Shown: positions 1 through 6,891, counted from the first letter of the stretch. The stretch: 10,526 nt of DNA from Coprococcus_A sp051877705 (GCA_051877705.1 JBJEJD010000155.1:1-10526); one strand, 5' to 3'. The notes: generated by a model not told the origin, from the sequence alone. Program-made: numbers and translations.

Positions 1-93
1 AGACCCCTTGAAGACGACGAGGTAGATAGGGCAGAGGTGGAAGGGCAGTAATGTCTGCAGCTGACTGTCACTAATCGGTCGAGGGCTTGACCT
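1..93 (+). rRNA. 23S ribosomal RNA, 3' end (partial)
   Basis: The first bases (agaccccttgaagacgacga) match the conserved segment near the 3' end of bacterial 23S rRNA. The block ends with the ACTAATCGGTCGAGGGCTTGACC-type terminus that closes the 5'/3' terminal helix. The 5' part lies outside the window. The exact 3' end is uncertain by a few bases. A tRNA-Trp gene follows after about 70 bases and a terminator after that, so this is the tail of an rRNA operon. No 5S gene follows the 23S. Confidence 0.95.
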
Positions 94-161
94 GAGAATT
101 GGTTCTATAAAATGTGATTTCATTAATGTGCAGTTTTGAAGGTACATCAATAATTGAATAT

Positions 162-232
162 AGGGGTATAGTTTAATGGTAGAGTATCGGTCTCCAAAAC
201 CGCTGGTCCGGGTTCGAATCCTGGTACCCCTG
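162..232 (+). tRNA. tRNA-Trp (anticodon CCA)
   Basis: The 7-base acceptor stem AGGGGTA pairs with TACCCCT (225-231), and G232 is the discriminator. The anticodon stem is at 187-191/199-203, where the outermost pair is a T/C mismatch. The loop CTCCAAA (192-198) puts CCA at 194-196, which reads the Trp codon UGG. The T arm is CCGGG-TTCGAAT-CCTGG (208-224). The 3' CCA is not encoded. The gene lies directly downstream of the 23S rRNA and was probably co-transcribed with it. Confidence 0.96.
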
Positions 233-237
233 CTTCT

Positions 238-267
238 AAAGTCCTTGATTTTACAAGGACTTTTTTT
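238..267 (+). terminator. rRNA operon terminator
   Basis: An 8-bp perfect stem, AGTCCTTG (240-247) with CAAGGACT (254-261), surrounds a 6-base loop and runs into T7. It is a classic intrinsic terminator placed just after tRNA-Trp. It should close the 23S-tRNA transcription unit and insulate the GntR operon from rRNA readthrough. Confidence 0.93.
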
Positions 268-327
268 AATATTAAAATTGAAAAATGAATAAATGCTGTA
301 ATACGGATAAAATTTTTAATTTATGAA

Positions 328-356
328 TTGACATTAATAGAATACTAGTGTACTAT
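328..356 (+). promoter_or_regulatory. sigma-A type promoter of the GntR-ABC operon
   Basis: There is a perfect -35 hexamer TTGACA (328-333), a 17-base spacer and a -10 TACTAT (351-356). It lies about 45 bases upstream of the GntR start codon. The -10 box is the left part of a 16-bp palindrome, so a bound repressor would directly block RNA polymerase. Confidence 0.85.
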
Positions 357-366
357 ATATATAGTA
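351..366. promoter_or_regulatory. palindromic candidate operator for the GntR repressor
   Basis: TACTATAT followed by ATATAGTA is a perfect 16-bp palindrome overlapping the -10 element and the expected transcription start. YtrA-type GntR regulators commonly bind dyad sites in their own promoters. A TAGTGTAC block just upstream (346-353) and a second GTAC at 372-375 may widen the site. The region is AT-rich, so part of the symmetry could be chance. Confidence 0.6.
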
Positions 367-400
367 TATATGTACAATATTATGGAGAGGAGATAATTGT

Positions 401-766
401 TTGAAATATGAGACTGATCGACCGATATATTTACAGGTAATCGATGATATCAGCAGGAAGATGATTCGAGGCGATATAAAACTGGGTGAGAAGCTGCCGT
501 CAGTAAGGGATCTGGCTATTCAGTATCAGATTAATCCCAATACGGCCAGCAGAGTTTATAAAGAGATGGAGAGCAGACAGCTGTGTTTTACCAGACGTGG
601 AATGGGCACTTTTATTACGGAAGATCCCGCAATAATAAATATGATACGGTCAGAGATGGCTGCAGAGTGTCTGGATACTTTTTTACAGGGAATGCAGCTT
701 CTCGGTTTTGACTTTGATAATATGGTTCAACTATTGCGTGAACGTTATGAGAAGGAGGATATCTGA
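401..766 (+). CDS. GntR family transcriptional regulator, YtrA subfamily
   Basis: A 121-residue DNA-binding repressor. Residues about 8-75 form the GntR winged helix, with the typical segments PIYLQV, LPSVRDLA, NPNTASRVYKEME and RRGMGTFI. A short C-terminal tail of two helices (about 76-121) replaces the large ligand-binding domain of other GntR classes, which is the mark of the YtrA subfamily. The start is a TTG codon, supported by AGGAG at 388-392 with 8 bases of spacing. Its stop overlaps the ATG of the ABC ATPase (TGATG), so the two are translationally coupled. Family members usually repress their own operon, which encodes an ABC exporter and is induced by cell-envelope-active compounds. 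The palindrome on the promoter fits autoregulation. The inducer cannot be read from sequence. Confidence 0.93.
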   Translation: MKYETDRPIYLQVIDDISRKMIRGDIKLGEKLPSVRDLAIQYQINPNTASRVYKEMESRQLCFTRRGMGTFITEDPAIINMIRSEMAAECLDTFLQGMQLLGFDFDNMVQLLRERYEKEDI

Positions 767-1452
767 TGCTTGACAGTATAAATATTGTGAAAAGATATGG
801 AAGCAGAGCTGCAGTTAATGAACTGACAATGACCATCGAGGAGGGGCATATTTATGGACTTCTTGGACCAAATGGGAGTGGTAAGTCGACATGGATGAAG
901 ATTGCTGCCGGTCTGGTGGTGCCGGATAGAGGCCAAATTACATTGGATGGTGTGAAGATTGGCGCGTCGACCAAGAAGCGTATTGCCTACATGCCGACAG
1001 AACCTTTTTTTTATAGTTATATGAAGATTAAGGATGTGGGCAAATATTACAGAGATTTCTTTGACGATTTTGATCAGGAAAGATTTGCTCAGCTGATACA
1101 GAGGATGGAACTGGATTCGGGTATGAAGATAAAATCTCTTTCATCAGGTATGATGGCAAAACTTAAAATTGCGGCCACATTGTCCAGACATGCGCAAGTC
1201 TATCTTCTTGATGAACCACTGAATGGTATTGATCTTCTGGCAAGAGATGAAATCGTGCGTACAATACTTGAGTGTACAGATGACAGATCGGCACTTGTTA
1301 TTTCCAGTCATCTTGTAGAGGAACTGGAGAAGATTATTGATTCGGTTATTTTCCTCAAAGAGGGTCATCTTGTATTGACTGGAGATGTTGAAGGCATTCG
1401 TCAGGAGCGTGGAGAATCTATTGTTGATCTGTACAGAGAGATTTACCAGTAA
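766..1452 (+). CDS. ABC transporter ATP-binding protein (YtrB-like)
   Basis: A 228-residue cytoplasmic ATPase subunit. The Walker A motif GPNGSGKST is at residues 34-42. The ABC signature reads LSSGM (125-129) instead of LSGGQ, Walker B with the catalytic Glu is YLLDEP (146-151, E150), and the switch His is H182 in SSHL. The Q-loop region (about 73-86, YMPTEPFFY) has no Gln at the usual spot; Thr78/Glu79 lie there. Such drift is common in ATPases paired with GntR/YtrA regulators. The gene overlaps the GntR gene upstream by one base. Its stop codon (1450-1452) lies immediately before the ribosome binding site of the permease gene. It should power the ABC-2 permease encoded next. The substrate is unknown; drug, peptide or lipid export or envelope repair are the usual family roles. 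Confidence 0.94.
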   Translation: MLDSINIVKRYGSRAAVNELTMTIEEGHIYGLLGPNGSGKSTWMKIAAGLVVPDRGQITLDGVKIGASTKKRIAYMPTEPFFYSYMKIKDVGKYYRDFFDDFDQERFAQLIQRMELDSGMKIKSLSSGMMAKLKIAATLSRHAQVYLLDEPLNGIDLLARDEIVRTILECTDDRSALVISSHLVEELEKIIDSVIFLKEGHLVLTGDVEGIRQERGESIVDLYREIYQ

Positions 1453-1466
1453 TGGAGGAATTTGGA

Positions 1467-2216
1467 ATGTTGAATTTAATTAAATATGAATTGATCAAAC
1501 AAAGAACGTCAAAAATAGTTCTTGCAGGTTTTATTATTCTTGCAGAACTGGCTTTTATCGTTGGCGTTTGCATGGAGAATGAAAATATCTGGGCAATGAG
1601 TGTTTTATGTTTGATGCTGCTGGCGATGATTACATTTATCATTGTTGCGTTGGAGGCCATATCCACTTATTATCGTGATATGCAGGATAAGAGCGGATAC
1701 ATGCTCTTTATGACTCCGCACAGTGTCTATACGATAATGGGCAGTAAGATACTTACCGGTATATTATCTGTTGTGGCAGCAACGGTGATTTTCAGTGTTC
1801 TGGCTTTTGCCGATGTAACACTGGCTGCGGCAAAATATGAGGAACTGACAAGAATGTTTGATTATATAAGTGTGGCGTTGAGTCAGCTTTATGCAATAGA
1901 CATCAGTTGGGGCGCTGCTGCTATTGGAATGTTTGATGCTGTGTTCAGCTGGATTGCCATGATTACGTCGGCTTTTCTTGCTATTACACTCTGCATGACT
2001 CTCTTTGCAGGTATAAGGGGAAAGGGATTTATCAGTTTTGCAGGATTTTGTGTAATTAACTGGGTATTTAGTGCTGCTGTCTATCAGATTGGCAGCTGGC
2101 TGAATCTTACAGATTATTTGGCTCAGGTAGGCTTTGCTGCTCTGACAACCCTTATATTTGCAGGTGTATGTTTCTGGGCTTCAGGATATATCCTGAATAG
2201 GGAGTTGTCGCTGTAA
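1467..2216 (+). CDS. ABC-2 type transporter permease
   Basis: A 249-residue integral membrane protein with about six hydrophobic spans, near residues 17-35, 42-64, 95-115, 150-177, 186-207 and 220-243. It is the membrane partner of the upstream ATPase. The start is placed at ATG 1467 because GGAGG at 1454-1458 sits 8 bases before it. An in-frame ATG at 1452 overlapping the ATPase stop would put that ribosome binding site inside the coding region, so it is less likely. The N-terminus (MLNLIKYELIKQ) is typical of ABC-2 permeases, with a short basic amphipathic segment before the first span. There is no extracellular enzymatic domain. No clear terminator follows, so some transcription may continue toward the DnaK-like gene. 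Substrate unknown. Confidence 0.88.
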   Translation: MLNLIKYELIKQRTSKIVLAGFIILAELAFIVGVCMENENIWAMSVLCLMLLAMITFIIVALEAISTYYRDMQDKSGYMLFMTPHSVYTIMGSKILTGILSVVAATVIFSVLAFADVTLAAAKYEELTRMFDYISVALSQLYAIDISWGAAAIGMFDAVFSWIAMITSAFLAITLCMTLFAGIRGKGFISFAGFCVINWVFSAAVYQIGSWLNLTDYLAQVGFAALTTLIFAGVCFWASGYILNRELSL

Positions 2217-2381
2217 TAATTGCTGTTTCGAGAATTTCTAAGGCATTTATTAAAAATATTAAAAATGCGTGAACGGGCTATAGTTTATATATAATTTATA
2301 AATCTGGGCTATGATATCTACCAACACAGGATAAGAACAATGACGCAGGTTATTGAGGAAATAGATGTTGGAGGTTATAGT
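2217..2381 (+). promoter_or_regulatory. intergenic region with possible promoter of the DnaK-like gene
   Basis: This 165-base AT-rich gap contains a TATAAT hexamer at 2290-2295 that could be a -10 box. The best -35 candidate (GTGAAC, 2269-2274) is weak and badly spaced at 15 bases. A short inverted repeat, GCATTT/AAATGC (2243-2248 and 2263-2268), has no T-run and is not a convincing terminator. No CIRCE operator (TTAGCACTC-N9-GAGTGCTAA) is present, so HrcA control is not indicated. Confidence 0.3.
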
Positions 2382-4163
2382 ATGAGCAGGATAATAGGTA
2401 TCGATCTCGGTACAACGAACAGCTGTGTGGCTGTTTTGGAAGGCGGAGAACCGACAATTATAACAAGTGCGGAGGGGTTGAGAACGACCCCTTCTGTTGT
2501 TGCGTTTACGAAGAAAGGTGAGCGTCTGGTGGGGGCTCCTGCAAAGCGGCAGGCTGTGACGAATGCGGAACGTACGGTTTCCTCCATTAAGCGTGAGATG
2601 GGTACCAATTACCGGATTGATATCGATGGAAGAAAATATTCTCCTCAGGAAATTTCAGCCATGATATTAAGAAAGCTGAAGAAGGATGCTCAGGATTATC
2701 TCGGTGAGGAGGTTACCGATGCAGTAATTACAGTTCCTGCTTATTTCAATGATGCTCAGCGACAGGCAACCAAGGATGCCGGGAGGATTGCCGGGCTAAA
2801 TGTGGCCCGGATTATCAATGAACCAACGGCAGCAGCTTTTGCCTATGGATTGAATAATGGAGAAGATCAGAAGGTGCTGGTCTATGACCTTGGTGGAGGA
2901 ACGTTTGATGTCTCTATTATTGAGATTGGTGATGGACTGATTGAGGTCTTGTCTACATCAGGAGATAATCATCTTGGTGGTGATGATTTTGATGAAAGGC
3001 TGACGAGATATTTAATTGATGAATTCAGGAGAAGTGACAATATCGATCTGTCCAGGGATGTGGCTGCTGTTCAGCGTATCAGAGAAGAAGCTGAGAGGGC
3101 GAAGATTGAGTTGTCTTCTTCTTCAACGACAACGGTGAATCTTCCATTTCTTACCATTGTGAAGGACGTACCGCATCACATGAATATCACCCTTACCCGT
3201 GCGAAATTTGAAGAGTTGACGCATGATCTTGTGGACAAGACTGCAGGACCGGTTCAGAATGCGCTGAAGGATGCAGGTATTACGGCAAGAGATTTATCAA
3301 AGGTGCTTTTAGTAGGCGGTTCGACCCGCATACCGGCAGTTCAGGATAAGGTGCGCCGAATGCTTGGAATGGAGCCTTCAAAGGGAATTAATCCTGATGA
3401 ATGTGTAGCTATGGGGGCTTCTATACAGGCAGGCAAGCTGGGAGGCAATCTGCCGGAGAATTCGATGGCCAATTCCATGATTTTGATGGATGTAACCCCG
3501 CTGTCTTTATCCATTGAGACTGTCGGAGGGATTGCAACTCGCTTGATTGGAAGAAATACGACCATACCGGCAAGGCACAGCCAGATTTTTACTACAGCAG
3601 CCAATTTTCAGACTTCTGTAGATATTAAAGTATACCAGGGTGAGAGGCAGTTTGTGAAGGATAATACGCTTCTTGGTAATTTCAGGCTGAGTGGCATCAA
3701 GCGTGCCATGGCCGGTGTTCCACAGATTGAAGTCACCTTTGATATAGATGTCAACGGTATTTTGACTGTTGCAGCCAAAGATATGGGAACTGGCAAGGCA
3801 CAGCAGATTACTATTACTTCCAGATCAAATCTTTCCGAGGAAGAGATTCAGCGGGCGGTTCATGAAGCAGAGATGTATGAACAGGAGGATGGTGCACGAA
3901 AGGGGTATTTTGATTTGCATACAGAAGCGGAAGTGCTCGTAGCAAAAACAGAGCAGGCATTGAAGACGGCTGGTAAAAAGATCGACAGACAGGAGAAGCA
4001 TCAGATTAAAGCGGCACTTAGTCAGCTGAAGAAGTCTGTTGTGAAGCTGAAGCCAGCGAAAATACAGGAATCTGAAGCAGAGCAGCTTCGCAGGGATAAA
4101 GAGACGTTGGAGAATCTTACTGGTAATCTTTTCAGCCTGGCAGACAGTACAGAATCTAAATAG
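2382..4163 (+). CDS. Hsp70 family chaperone, DnaK paralogue
   Basis: A 593-residue cytoplasmic chaperone. Phosphate-1 motif GIDLGTTNSC is at residues 6-15, Lys70 is at the catalytic position, NEPTAA is at 146-151, phosphate-2 motif DLGGGTFDVS is at 169-178, and adenosine motif LLVGGSTRIP is at 309-318. The substrate-binding beta domain starts at DVTPLS (370-375) and the helical lid covers about 485-585. The start is ATG 2382, preceded by GGAGG at 2370-2374; an in-frame ATG at 2340 would add 14 residues not seen in DnaK. The interdomain linker reads SMILMD instead of the usual DVLLLD. The protein ends right after the lid and lacks the long acidic tail of housekeeping DnaK, which is usually about 610-640 residues. 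With no grpE, dnaJ or CIRCE nearby, it is probably a specialised second copy. It lies 29 bases before a response regulator gene and is likely co-transcribed with it. Confidence 0.93.
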   Translation: MSRIIGIDLGTTNSCVAVLEGGEPTIITSAEGLRTTPSVVAFTKKGERLVGAPAKRQAVTNAERTVSSIKREMGTNYRIDIDGRKYSPQEISAMILRKLKKDAQDYLGEEVTDAVITVPAYFNDAQRQATKDAGRIAGLNVARIINEPTAAAFAYGLNNGEDQKVLVYDLGGGTFDVSIIEIGDGLIEVLSTSGDNHLGGDDFDERLTRYLIDEFRRSDNIDLSRDVAAVQRIREEAERAKIELSSSSTTTVNLPFLTIVKDVPHHMNITLTRAKFEELTHDLVDKTAGPVQNALKDAGITARDLSKVLLVGGSTRIPAVQDKVRRMLGMEPSKGINPDECVAMGASIQAGKLGGNLPENSMANSMILMDVTPLSLSIETVGGIATRLIGRNTTIPARHSQIFTTAANFQTSVDIKVYQGERQFVKDNTLLGNFRLSGIKRAMAGVPQIEVTFDIDVNGILTVAAKDMGTGKAQQITITSRSNLSEEEIQRAVHEAEMYEQEDGARKGYFDLHTEAEVLVAKTEQALKTAGKKIDRQEKHQIKAALSQLKKSVVKLKPAKIQESEAEQLRRDKETLENLTGNLFSLADSTESK

Positions 4164-4185
4164 CAGACAGAATTTAAATAGCAGG
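4150..4185 (+). repeat. 18-bp tandem duplication over the dnaK-like stop codon
   Basis: CAGAATCTAAATAGCAGA (4150-4167) is followed directly by CAGAATTTAAATAGCAGG (4168-4185). The two copies differ at two positions, one of them the last base. The unit is 18 bases, so the second copy stays in frame and provides a second TAG (4179-4181) six codons after the real stop (4161-4163). The end of the second copy merges into the ribosome binding site of the next gene. Confidence 0.9.
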
Positions 4186-4192
4186 AGGGAAA

Positions 4193-4867
4193 ATGTTTCA
4201 TATATTAACAGCGGATAATGACAGAACATATAGAAGGAAACTGCAGCAGTTGCTAAAGAGAGAAGGATACTCGGTTGTTCCGGCTGCAGATGGTGAAGAT
4301 GTACTCAGAATAATGGAAACGGAATTTATTGATATGATTATCCTGGGGACAAATCTGGAGGGAGCAGATGTCTATGAACTTGTCAGTCAGCTGCGTGATA
4401 CCTATTTCGATATGCCGATTTTTATGATGTCCGGCAAATATGATCCGGAGGAATTAAAGAACGGCTATCTGGCGGGAATAGATGAATATCAGACTAAAAA
4501 TGTAAATGAAGATGAGCTGCTGCTGAGAATTCGTGCTTTGCTGCGCAGGGCCGGGAAAAACTATGAGAAACAGTTAAAAATTGGAGAAGTAGTGCTGGAT
4601 GCCAATTCGCTGACAGTTACGCGGAGGGAGGACAGGCATACATTGCCCAAGAAAGAATTCTGGCTGTTATATAAGCTTCTCTCCTATCCGGGGAATATAT
4701 TTACAAGAACACAGCTAATGGATGAAATCTGGGGATTGACGACAGAAACTTCTCAATCTACGCTCAATGTCCATGTAAACCGACTGAGAAATAAGTTTAG
4801 GGATTATCCTGAATTTGAATTAAAAGCTGTTCGTGGTATTGGTTATAAAGCGGAGATCCATATATAA
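4193..4867 (+). CDS. atypical OmpR-family response regulator lacking the phosphoacceptor Asp
   Basis: A 224-residue protein with a receiver-like domain (about 1-120) and a winged-helix Trans_reg_C domain (about 128-222; LPKKEFWLLYKLL, TRTQLMDEIWG, NVHVNRLRNKF, VRGIGYK). The receiver keeps its fold pattern but key residues are changed. Canonical ILVVDDE reads ILTADND, losing one of the two metal-binding acids (D8, N9). In the DxIILD stretch the phosphorylated Asp is Gly52 (DMIILGTN, codon GGG at 4354-4356). The Lys of YxTKP is present but followed by Asn (YQTKN). It is therefore probably not activated by ordinary phosphorylation, and no histidine kinase gene is in the window. AGGAGG at 4183-4188 sets the start. 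It lies 29 bases after the DnaK-like gene with no terminator between. It may act constitutively, by dimerisation, or by protein contact. Targets unknown. Confidence 0.93.
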   Translation: MFHILTADNDRTYRRKLQQLLKREGYSVVPAADGEDVLRIMETEFIDMIILGTNLEGADVYELVSQLRDTYFDMPIFMMSGKYDPEELKNGYLAGIDEYQTKNVNEDELLLRIRALLRRAGKNYEKQLKIGEVVLDANSLTVTRREDRHTLPKKEFWLLYKLLSYPGNIFTRTQLMDEIWGLTTETSQSTLNVHVNRLRNKFRDYPEFELKAVRGIGYKAEIHI

Positions 4868-4984
4868 TTTCAGGATTGTATTTGGTGAGTTGATCCAATG
4901 GAACGCTTTCATTGATGTTGGGATATTACCAATTATAAAAAATGCCGCAGATATATTTTACACGTTAATCCTTTAAATTGTTGC

Positions 4985-5013
4985 TTGACAGATTATGGAG
5001 GATGTTTTATAGT
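4985..5013 (+). promoter_or_regulatory. strong sigma-A type promoter of the ATP-grasp gene
   Basis: The elements are TTGACA (4985-4990), a 17-base spacer and TATAGT (5008-5013), close to consensus. Transcription would start near 5020, about 30 bases before the start codon. The short leader has a weak dyad, ATATCA (5015-5020) with TGATAT (5030-5035). The rest of the gap 4868-4984 shows no gene and no clear terminator for the upstream regulator. Confidence 0.85.
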
Positions 5014-5050
5014 CATATCAAGAGATATATGATATAAAGAAGGAGATATT

Positions 5051-6244
5051 ATGCGTAATTTTATTTTTGTTTCCCCACATTTTCCAACAAATTATGAGAA
5101 TTTCTGTATACAATTGAACAGGAATGGTGTGCGTGTTTTTGGTATTGGAGATACTCCTTATAATAATCTGACTGAGGGTTTAAGAGGCGCTCTGACGGAA
5201 TATTACAGGGTAGATAATATGGAAGATTATGAGCAGATGTATCGTGCAGTGGCATTTTTCTGCTTTAAATATGGACGTATTGATGGTCTGGAGAGCAACA
5301 ATGAGTATTGGCTGGAGCAGGATGCAAGACTGAGAACAGATTTTAATATTCCTGGTATGAAGACAACAGATATGGATCATGTGAAATACAAATCCAAGAT
5401 GAAGCCGTATTATGAGGCTGTTGGTGTACCGGTTGCAAGATATCATCTGGTAACAGATCTTGCTGCCAGCAGAAAGTTTATTGAGACAGTTGGATATCCT
5501 GTTATTGTAAAGCCTGATAATGGTGTGGGAGCAACTACTACATACAAACTGAAGAACGATGATGAGCTCGTTGCTTTCCATGCTGCAGATTATCATGGTG
5601 TTCAGTTCATTATGGAAGAATTTGTTCCTGGGGAGATTTATTCTTACGATGCTATTATGAACAGCAATGGTGATCCTATTTTTGAGACAGGCAATCATAC
5701 ACCGATTTCCATTATGGATAGCGTTAATAATAAGGATGACAGTATTTTTTATATTGAGAAGAGAATTGCTGATGATCTTCGTGAGATTGGCAGAAAGTGT
5801 GTAAAGTCATTTGGTGTTAAGAGTCGTTTTGTTCATTTCGAGTTCTTCAGACTGACAGAGGATCATGCGTATCTTGGTAAAAAGGGTACGATCATTGGTC
5901 TTGAGGTTAATCTCCGTCCTTCAGGAGGCTTCACTCCGGATATGATCAATTATGCATGCAGTACGGATGTCTATAAGAACTGGGCAGATATGGTGGCATT
6001 CGATCACCTGACACTTGCGGACTACCCTGAGAAATACTACTGTGTATCTGCAGGCTGCCGCAAAGAAAAGCATTATCTGCACAGCTATGACGAAGTTATG
6101 AATGCCTATGGATATGCTATCATGATGGCTACGGAGCTTCCGGATGTACTGGCGTCAGCCATGGGTGATCTGCTTTATCTGGCAAGATTTTCAACAGAAG
6201 AAGAGATGAAAGAATTCCTGACCTATGTATTTACAGAAGCATAG
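5051..6244 (+). CDS. ATP-grasp domain protein (carbamoyl-phosphate synthase-like ligase of unknown substrate)
   Basis: A 397-residue soluble enzyme. Residues 1-105 form a Rossmann-like pre-ATP-grasp domain (FIFVSPHFP near the start). The ATP-grasp fold covers about 110-320, with the nucleotide-binding loop YPVIVKPDNGVGA (149-161, Lys154), the hinge IMEEFVPG (187-194), and metal ligands and base in HFEFF (E264) and LEVNLRPSGG (E285, N287, R289). The C-terminal part (about 325-397) is not recognised. The family activates a carboxylate with ATP as acyl-phosphate and joins it to an amine or other nucleophile; members include amino-acid and peptide ligases. Nothing around it names the substrate. 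It is a single-gene unit with a near-consensus promoter, AGGAG at 5041-5045 and its own terminator, which suggests substantial independent expression. There is no biosynthetic cluster beside it. Confidence 0.88.
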   Translation: MRNFIFVSPHFPTNYENFCIQLNRNGVRVFGIGDTPYNNLTEGLRGALTEYYRVDNMEDYEQMYRAVAFFCFKYGRIDGLESNNEYWLEQDARLRTDFNIPGMKTTDMDHVKYKSKMKPYYEAVGVPVARYHLVTDLAASRKFIETVGYPVIVKPDNGVGATTTYKLKNDDELVAFHAADYHGVQFIMEEFVPGEIYSYDAIMNSNGDPIFETGNHTPISIMDSVNNKDDSIFYIEKRIADDLREIGRKCVKSFGVKSRFVHFEFFRLTEDHAYLGKKGTIIGLEVNLRPSGGFTPDMINYACSTDVYKNWADMVAFDHLTLADYPEKYYCVSAGCRKEKHYLHSYDEVMNAYGYAIMMATELPDVLASAMGDLLYLARFSTEEEMKEFLTYVFTEA

Positions 6245-6290
6245 GGTGATGTTGATTATAGATTCATTATATGAATAGACAATTAAGAAG

Positions 6291-6337
6291 CGGTGAGATT
6301 TCTGAAATAATTATCGGAAATCTCACCGTCGTTTTAT
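6291..6337 (+). terminator. terminator of the ATP-grasp gene
   Basis: A 12-bp perfect stem, CGGTGAGATTTC (6291-6302) with GAAATCTCACCG (6317-6328), can be extended by three inner pairs, one of them G-T. It is followed by TCGTTTTA. It lies between convergent genes. The minus-strand side has only a broken T tract, so termination of the YbaK-type gene here is less certain. Confidence 0.85.
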
Positions 6338-6362
6338 GTGCCTGATAAAAGAACACACTACA

Positions 6363-6842
6363 TTAGTGTAAAATAATATCAGCAAATTGTCCCCGGGTGA
6401 CCTTGATGAGATCCTGGGGATTAAGAATGATTTGGGTGCCGATACGTCCGCCGGAAATCGTGATAGTGTCAAAATTCTGTGCTGTTTCGTGAATGACCGT
6501 AGGATATTGTTTCTTCATACCGACAGGGGTACAGCCGCCCCGGATATATCCTGTTATTGATTGAATATCTTTTACATGGATCATTTCTATATTTTTTTCA
6601 CCAACAGTTCGGGCGGCAGCTTTGAGATCCAGTTCCTGATCTACAGGAATAACAAATACAAAATAGTTTTTGCTTTTTCCAACAGTGACCAACGTTTTGA
6701 ACATACGTTCATAGGGCTGCCCTAATTGGTCAGCAATATGTATACCATCGATGAATTCGTTGCATTCATAGGTTTTTAATTCATATGTGATTTTATTTTT
6801 ATCGAGAATGCGCATGGCGTTTGTTTTAACTTCTTTGGACAT
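6363..6842 (-). CDS. ybaK: YbaK/EbsC family aminoacyl-tRNA deacylase (Cys-tRNA(Pro) deacylase type)
   Basis: A 159-residue cytoplasmic trans-editing enzyme. Family members hydrolyse misacylated tRNA, chiefly Cys-tRNA(Pro), and so protect translation of proline codons. Recognisable blocks in order are KTNAMRILDK (6-15), FKTLV with the conserved Lys49, FVIPVDQELDLKAAA (64-78), VGEKNIEM (81-88), GYIRGGCTPVGMKK (99-112) and the C-terminal GRIGTQIILNPQDLI. The length is normal for the family. The start is supported by GGGAGGA on the minus strand about 6-12 bases upstream. A good promoter faces it (6863-6891). It is convergent with the ATP-grasp gene and divergent from aroD. The subfamily assignment is firm; exact tRNA specificity is inferred from similarity only. 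Confidence 0.95.
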   Translation of the reverse strand: MSKEVKTNAMRILDKNKITYELKTYECNEFIDGIHIADQLGQPYERMFKTLVTVGKSKNYFVFVIPVDQELDLKAAARTVGEKNIEMIHVKDIQSITGYIRGGCTPVGMKKQYPTVIHETAQNFDTITISGGRIGTQIILNPQDLIKVTRGQFADIILH

Positions 6843-6862
6843 GATAATTCCTCCCTATAACT

Positions 6863-6891
6863 ATTGTAATTCATTTAATATTTTCTTGCAA
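6863..6891 (-). promoter_or_regulatory. promoter of the ybaK gene
   Basis: Read on the minus strand there is TTGCAA (6891-6886), a 17-base spacer and TACAAT (6868-6863), about 20 bases before the start codon. The spacing is ideal and the hexamers are close to consensus. The -35 hexamer is self-complementary and could also serve the divergent aroD gene. Confidence 0.7.

Noticed and set aside
2217..2381. Possible CIRCE/HrcA operator before the DnaK-like gene
   Set aside because: I looked for TTAGCACTC-N9-GAGTGCTAA. Nothing similar is present; only a weak GCATTT/AAATGC pair is seen.
3825..4229. 134-codon open frame on the minus strand
   Set aside because: It lies antisense to the DnaK-like gene end and regulator start, has low-complexity Phe/Leu/Cys-rich composition, and matches no family.
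4868..4984. Possible missing histidine kinase fragment after the regulator
   Set aside because: The stretch is only about 117 bases, has stops in all frames and no recognisable kinase motif.
5180..5698. 172-codon open frame on the minus strand
   Set aside because: It is antisense to the ATP-grasp gene. Its composition (many Ile, Cys, His, Asn) is typical of a reverse-frame shadow, and the sense strand is a clear conserved enzyme.
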